Of a stretch of 15,557 nt of DNA, positions 15,301-15,557 are shown piece after piece. The stretch is from CAZGYE01 sp964530165 (GTDB lineage Bacteria; Planctomycetota; Planctomycetia; Planctomycetales; Planctomycetaceae), in assembly GCA_964530165.1 (NCBI GenBank), contig CAZGYE010000115.1:1-15557 (forward strand), read 5' to 3'. The notes under the pieces were generated by a model. It saw nothing but the letters and a program-made list of their open reading frames with translations, ran no database searches and was not told the DNA's origin. Numbering within the stretch: position 1 is the first letter of the stretch; every line of letters starts with the position of its first letter. The position numbers and the translations under genes were made by a program.

Positions 15301-15378
15301 ACTGGCTTCCCGTATCCCTTGCGAGGAAAAGAGAACCAGCAGGGCTACACCAACAAGACGCCGCGATATCACACTCAT
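12373..15378 (-). CDS. HzsA-related multidomain cytochrome with discoidin domain
   Basis: This 1001-residue protein has a Sec signal peptide (about 1-28). A discoidin/F5-8C carbohydrate-binding domain covers about 80-194 (NNPWWQVDLRQSVALEEVLIFNR, then LRIQLP and LDEVEIYQ). A helical linker and a PD40/TolB-like propeller (about 350-700) follow, with repeated DG-x-LF/YS motifs such as VTHDGRILYSRWDY. A region like the middle domain of hydrazine synthase alpha (about 711-815) ends in FLQALDERGMAVQTMRS. Two c-type haem motifs come after it, CIGCH (821-825) and CIKCH (871-875). Such HzsA-related proteins are common in non-anammox planctomycetes, and their function is unknown. Electron transfer coupled to surface glycan sensing or oxidation is an inference. 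The start is ATG 15378, with AAAGGAGA 6 bases ahead. An upstream in-frame start at 15450 lacks support. Confidence 0.88.
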   Translation of the reverse strand: MSVISRRLVGVALLVLFSSQGIREASSSEPAAAATGKAVRTREAALPQCGIEADWLRQDVVRKLPSPREVPVVKPEEDAPGACDGVRNGKYGFHTGRQNNPWWQVDLRQSVALEEVLIFNRCDGSQERASRLKVLLSDDGRTWHEVYQHDGTLFLGHSDNKPLSVQLKGAKARFLRIQLPGETYLHLDEVEIYQPGGRRNIALRKPATQSSASPWSTKSTMVSVVDKAVSKPRGDSAQTPEPEPAYPIHEVVRRGLLLAESVHNLGAPVEGELQILHEVAKKAGQQPESLPSNVKRELYFRARRAVRKMAFANPLLDFDDLLFVKRTPAHFTISPKSRTYTHMCDQYYGWFSRPGGGLYVLKNFKSDQPELRCLTENFPPGNIIRPEISYDGSKVLFAHCKYYPHVHGIVNKLDKSKIPEDAFYHLYEMKLDGSGLRRLTRGKYDDFDGRYLPNGEIVFLSTRRGQYIQCGRESAMATRNAELGDSYVRCGGGPYRPVAVYTLHVMDADGKNFRQISPFEMFEWTPSVTHDGRILYSRWDYIDRYNMPYMSLWSTLPDGTGARAVFGNYTRSPHCMFEARAIPNSNKIVFTASAHHGNTAGSLVLLDLGKGFDGDGPMTRLTPEVPFPEIEAWPSTYFANPYPLSEDHYLVTWSNKPLTNPGDPTGTAAMGIYLFDAFGNLNLIYRDPTISCMYPLPIRPRPKQPELAQLSSGFGPQEGEMIVLDVYQGLESIPRKTIRELRVVGVPAKTYPAMNTPKMGLTRDDPGKFVMGTVPVEEDGSARFRVPSGVIFFLQALDERGMAVQTMRSATYVQPGQTHTCIGCHEPRNTAPPSLTATAVLREPSSITPGPTGSWPLDFGTLVQPVMEKRCIKCHKPGADGAEFDLTPEKSYDSLVNYGEPSLKTHVMTRYRQGFSTAGACAAKRNPLIKLIDAGHYDVKLAADDWNRLITWMDTYGQRRGSFSEDQENRLRDLRQKMAAMRTIGDQGPSILSRESRKRSP

Positions 15379-15462
15379 GGCAAATCTCCTTTGTACTGCA
15401 GTCTGATAGACCTGAGGGCGTTCGTCAAGGACATGTTGCAAACATCCCAAGAGACAAAGAGA

Positions 15463-15488
15463 AAAGCCGAAAGTGGAAAGCCGAAAGT
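15463..15488. repeat. 12-base direct repeat upstream of the HzsA-related gene
   Basis: AAAGCCGAAAGT occurs at 15463-15474 and again at 15477-15488, separated by GG. It lies 85-110 bases upstream of the HzsA-related gene start. It could be a regulator-binding pair or a remnant of a purine-rich tandem repeat. No clear promoter is visible in the 15379-15557 stretch. Confidence 0.6.
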
Positions 15489-15557
15489 TTTCCGCCTTGA
15501 ACTCTCAACTCTTCTCAACTCGCGGATCACGGGCATTGGGGCCGATGAAAAGACGGT

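Noticed and set aside
15400..15428. Possible minus-strand promoter (TTGACG at 15423-15428) for the HzsA-related gene
   Set aside because: At 16-18 bases spacing there is no acceptable -10, and the best candidate (TATCAG) is only 14 bases away.

Overview
The window looks like a piece of a Planctomycetota chromosome, probably Pirellulales-like. The clues are a DUF1080 (3-keto-disaccharide hydrolase) protein, an HzsA-related PD40/cytochrome protein, several Tat-leader enzymes, a secreted right-handed beta-helix protein, high GC, and short palindromic REP-type repeats with a RAYT transposase. These assignments come from reading motifs in the sequence and from memory of the families. No database search was run.

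Left part (1-3800, plus strand). After an edge fragment that may be the end of an insertion sequence comes a carbamoyltransferase of the NodU/CmcH/TobZ type. It is followed by a small SxtJ-like membrane protein and a 60-residue DUF5989-type membrane peptide, and together these look like one transcription unit. A possible intrinsic terminator and then a dolichol/phytol-kinase-like CTP-dependent membrane kinase follow. The set suggests carbamoylation of a surface or lipid-linked glycan or small molecule, with a polyprenol-type kinase alongside (inference).

Middle part (3595-10346). A secreted DUF1080 protein (minus) runs tail-to-tail into the kinase gene and overlaps it by about 205 bases. Its upstream region carries 12-base tandem repeats and inverted repeats. 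Next is a Tat-exported C45-family (penicillin acyltransferase-like) N-terminal-nucleophile hydrolase (minus). Diverging from it is a tungsten/molybdenum aldehyde:ferredoxin oxidoreductase (AOR) with a MoaD/ThiS-like sulfur carrier 6 bases downstream, a standard cofactor-enzyme pair. Convergent to these is a secreted beta-helix protein with a C-terminal PKD-like domain.

Right part (10380-15557). A RAYT (REP-associated tyrosine transposase) gene is bracketed by four copies of a 21-base palindromic repeat, one before it and three after it in opposite orientation. On the minus strand a 1001-residue protein carries a discoidin (F5/8C) domain, a PD40-like propeller, an HZS-alpha-like domain and two CXXCH haem motifs. 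Just downstream of it lies a Tat-leader TIM-barrel-like protein, 64 bases away, so the two probably form an operon.

The items I find most worth following are the carbamoyltransferase/SxtJ/DUF5989/kinase neighbourhood, the discoidin-HzsA-related cytochrome with its Tat partner, the RAYT/REP island, and the repeat-rich region upstream of the DUF1080 gene. No tRNA, rRNA or CRISPR array was seen.
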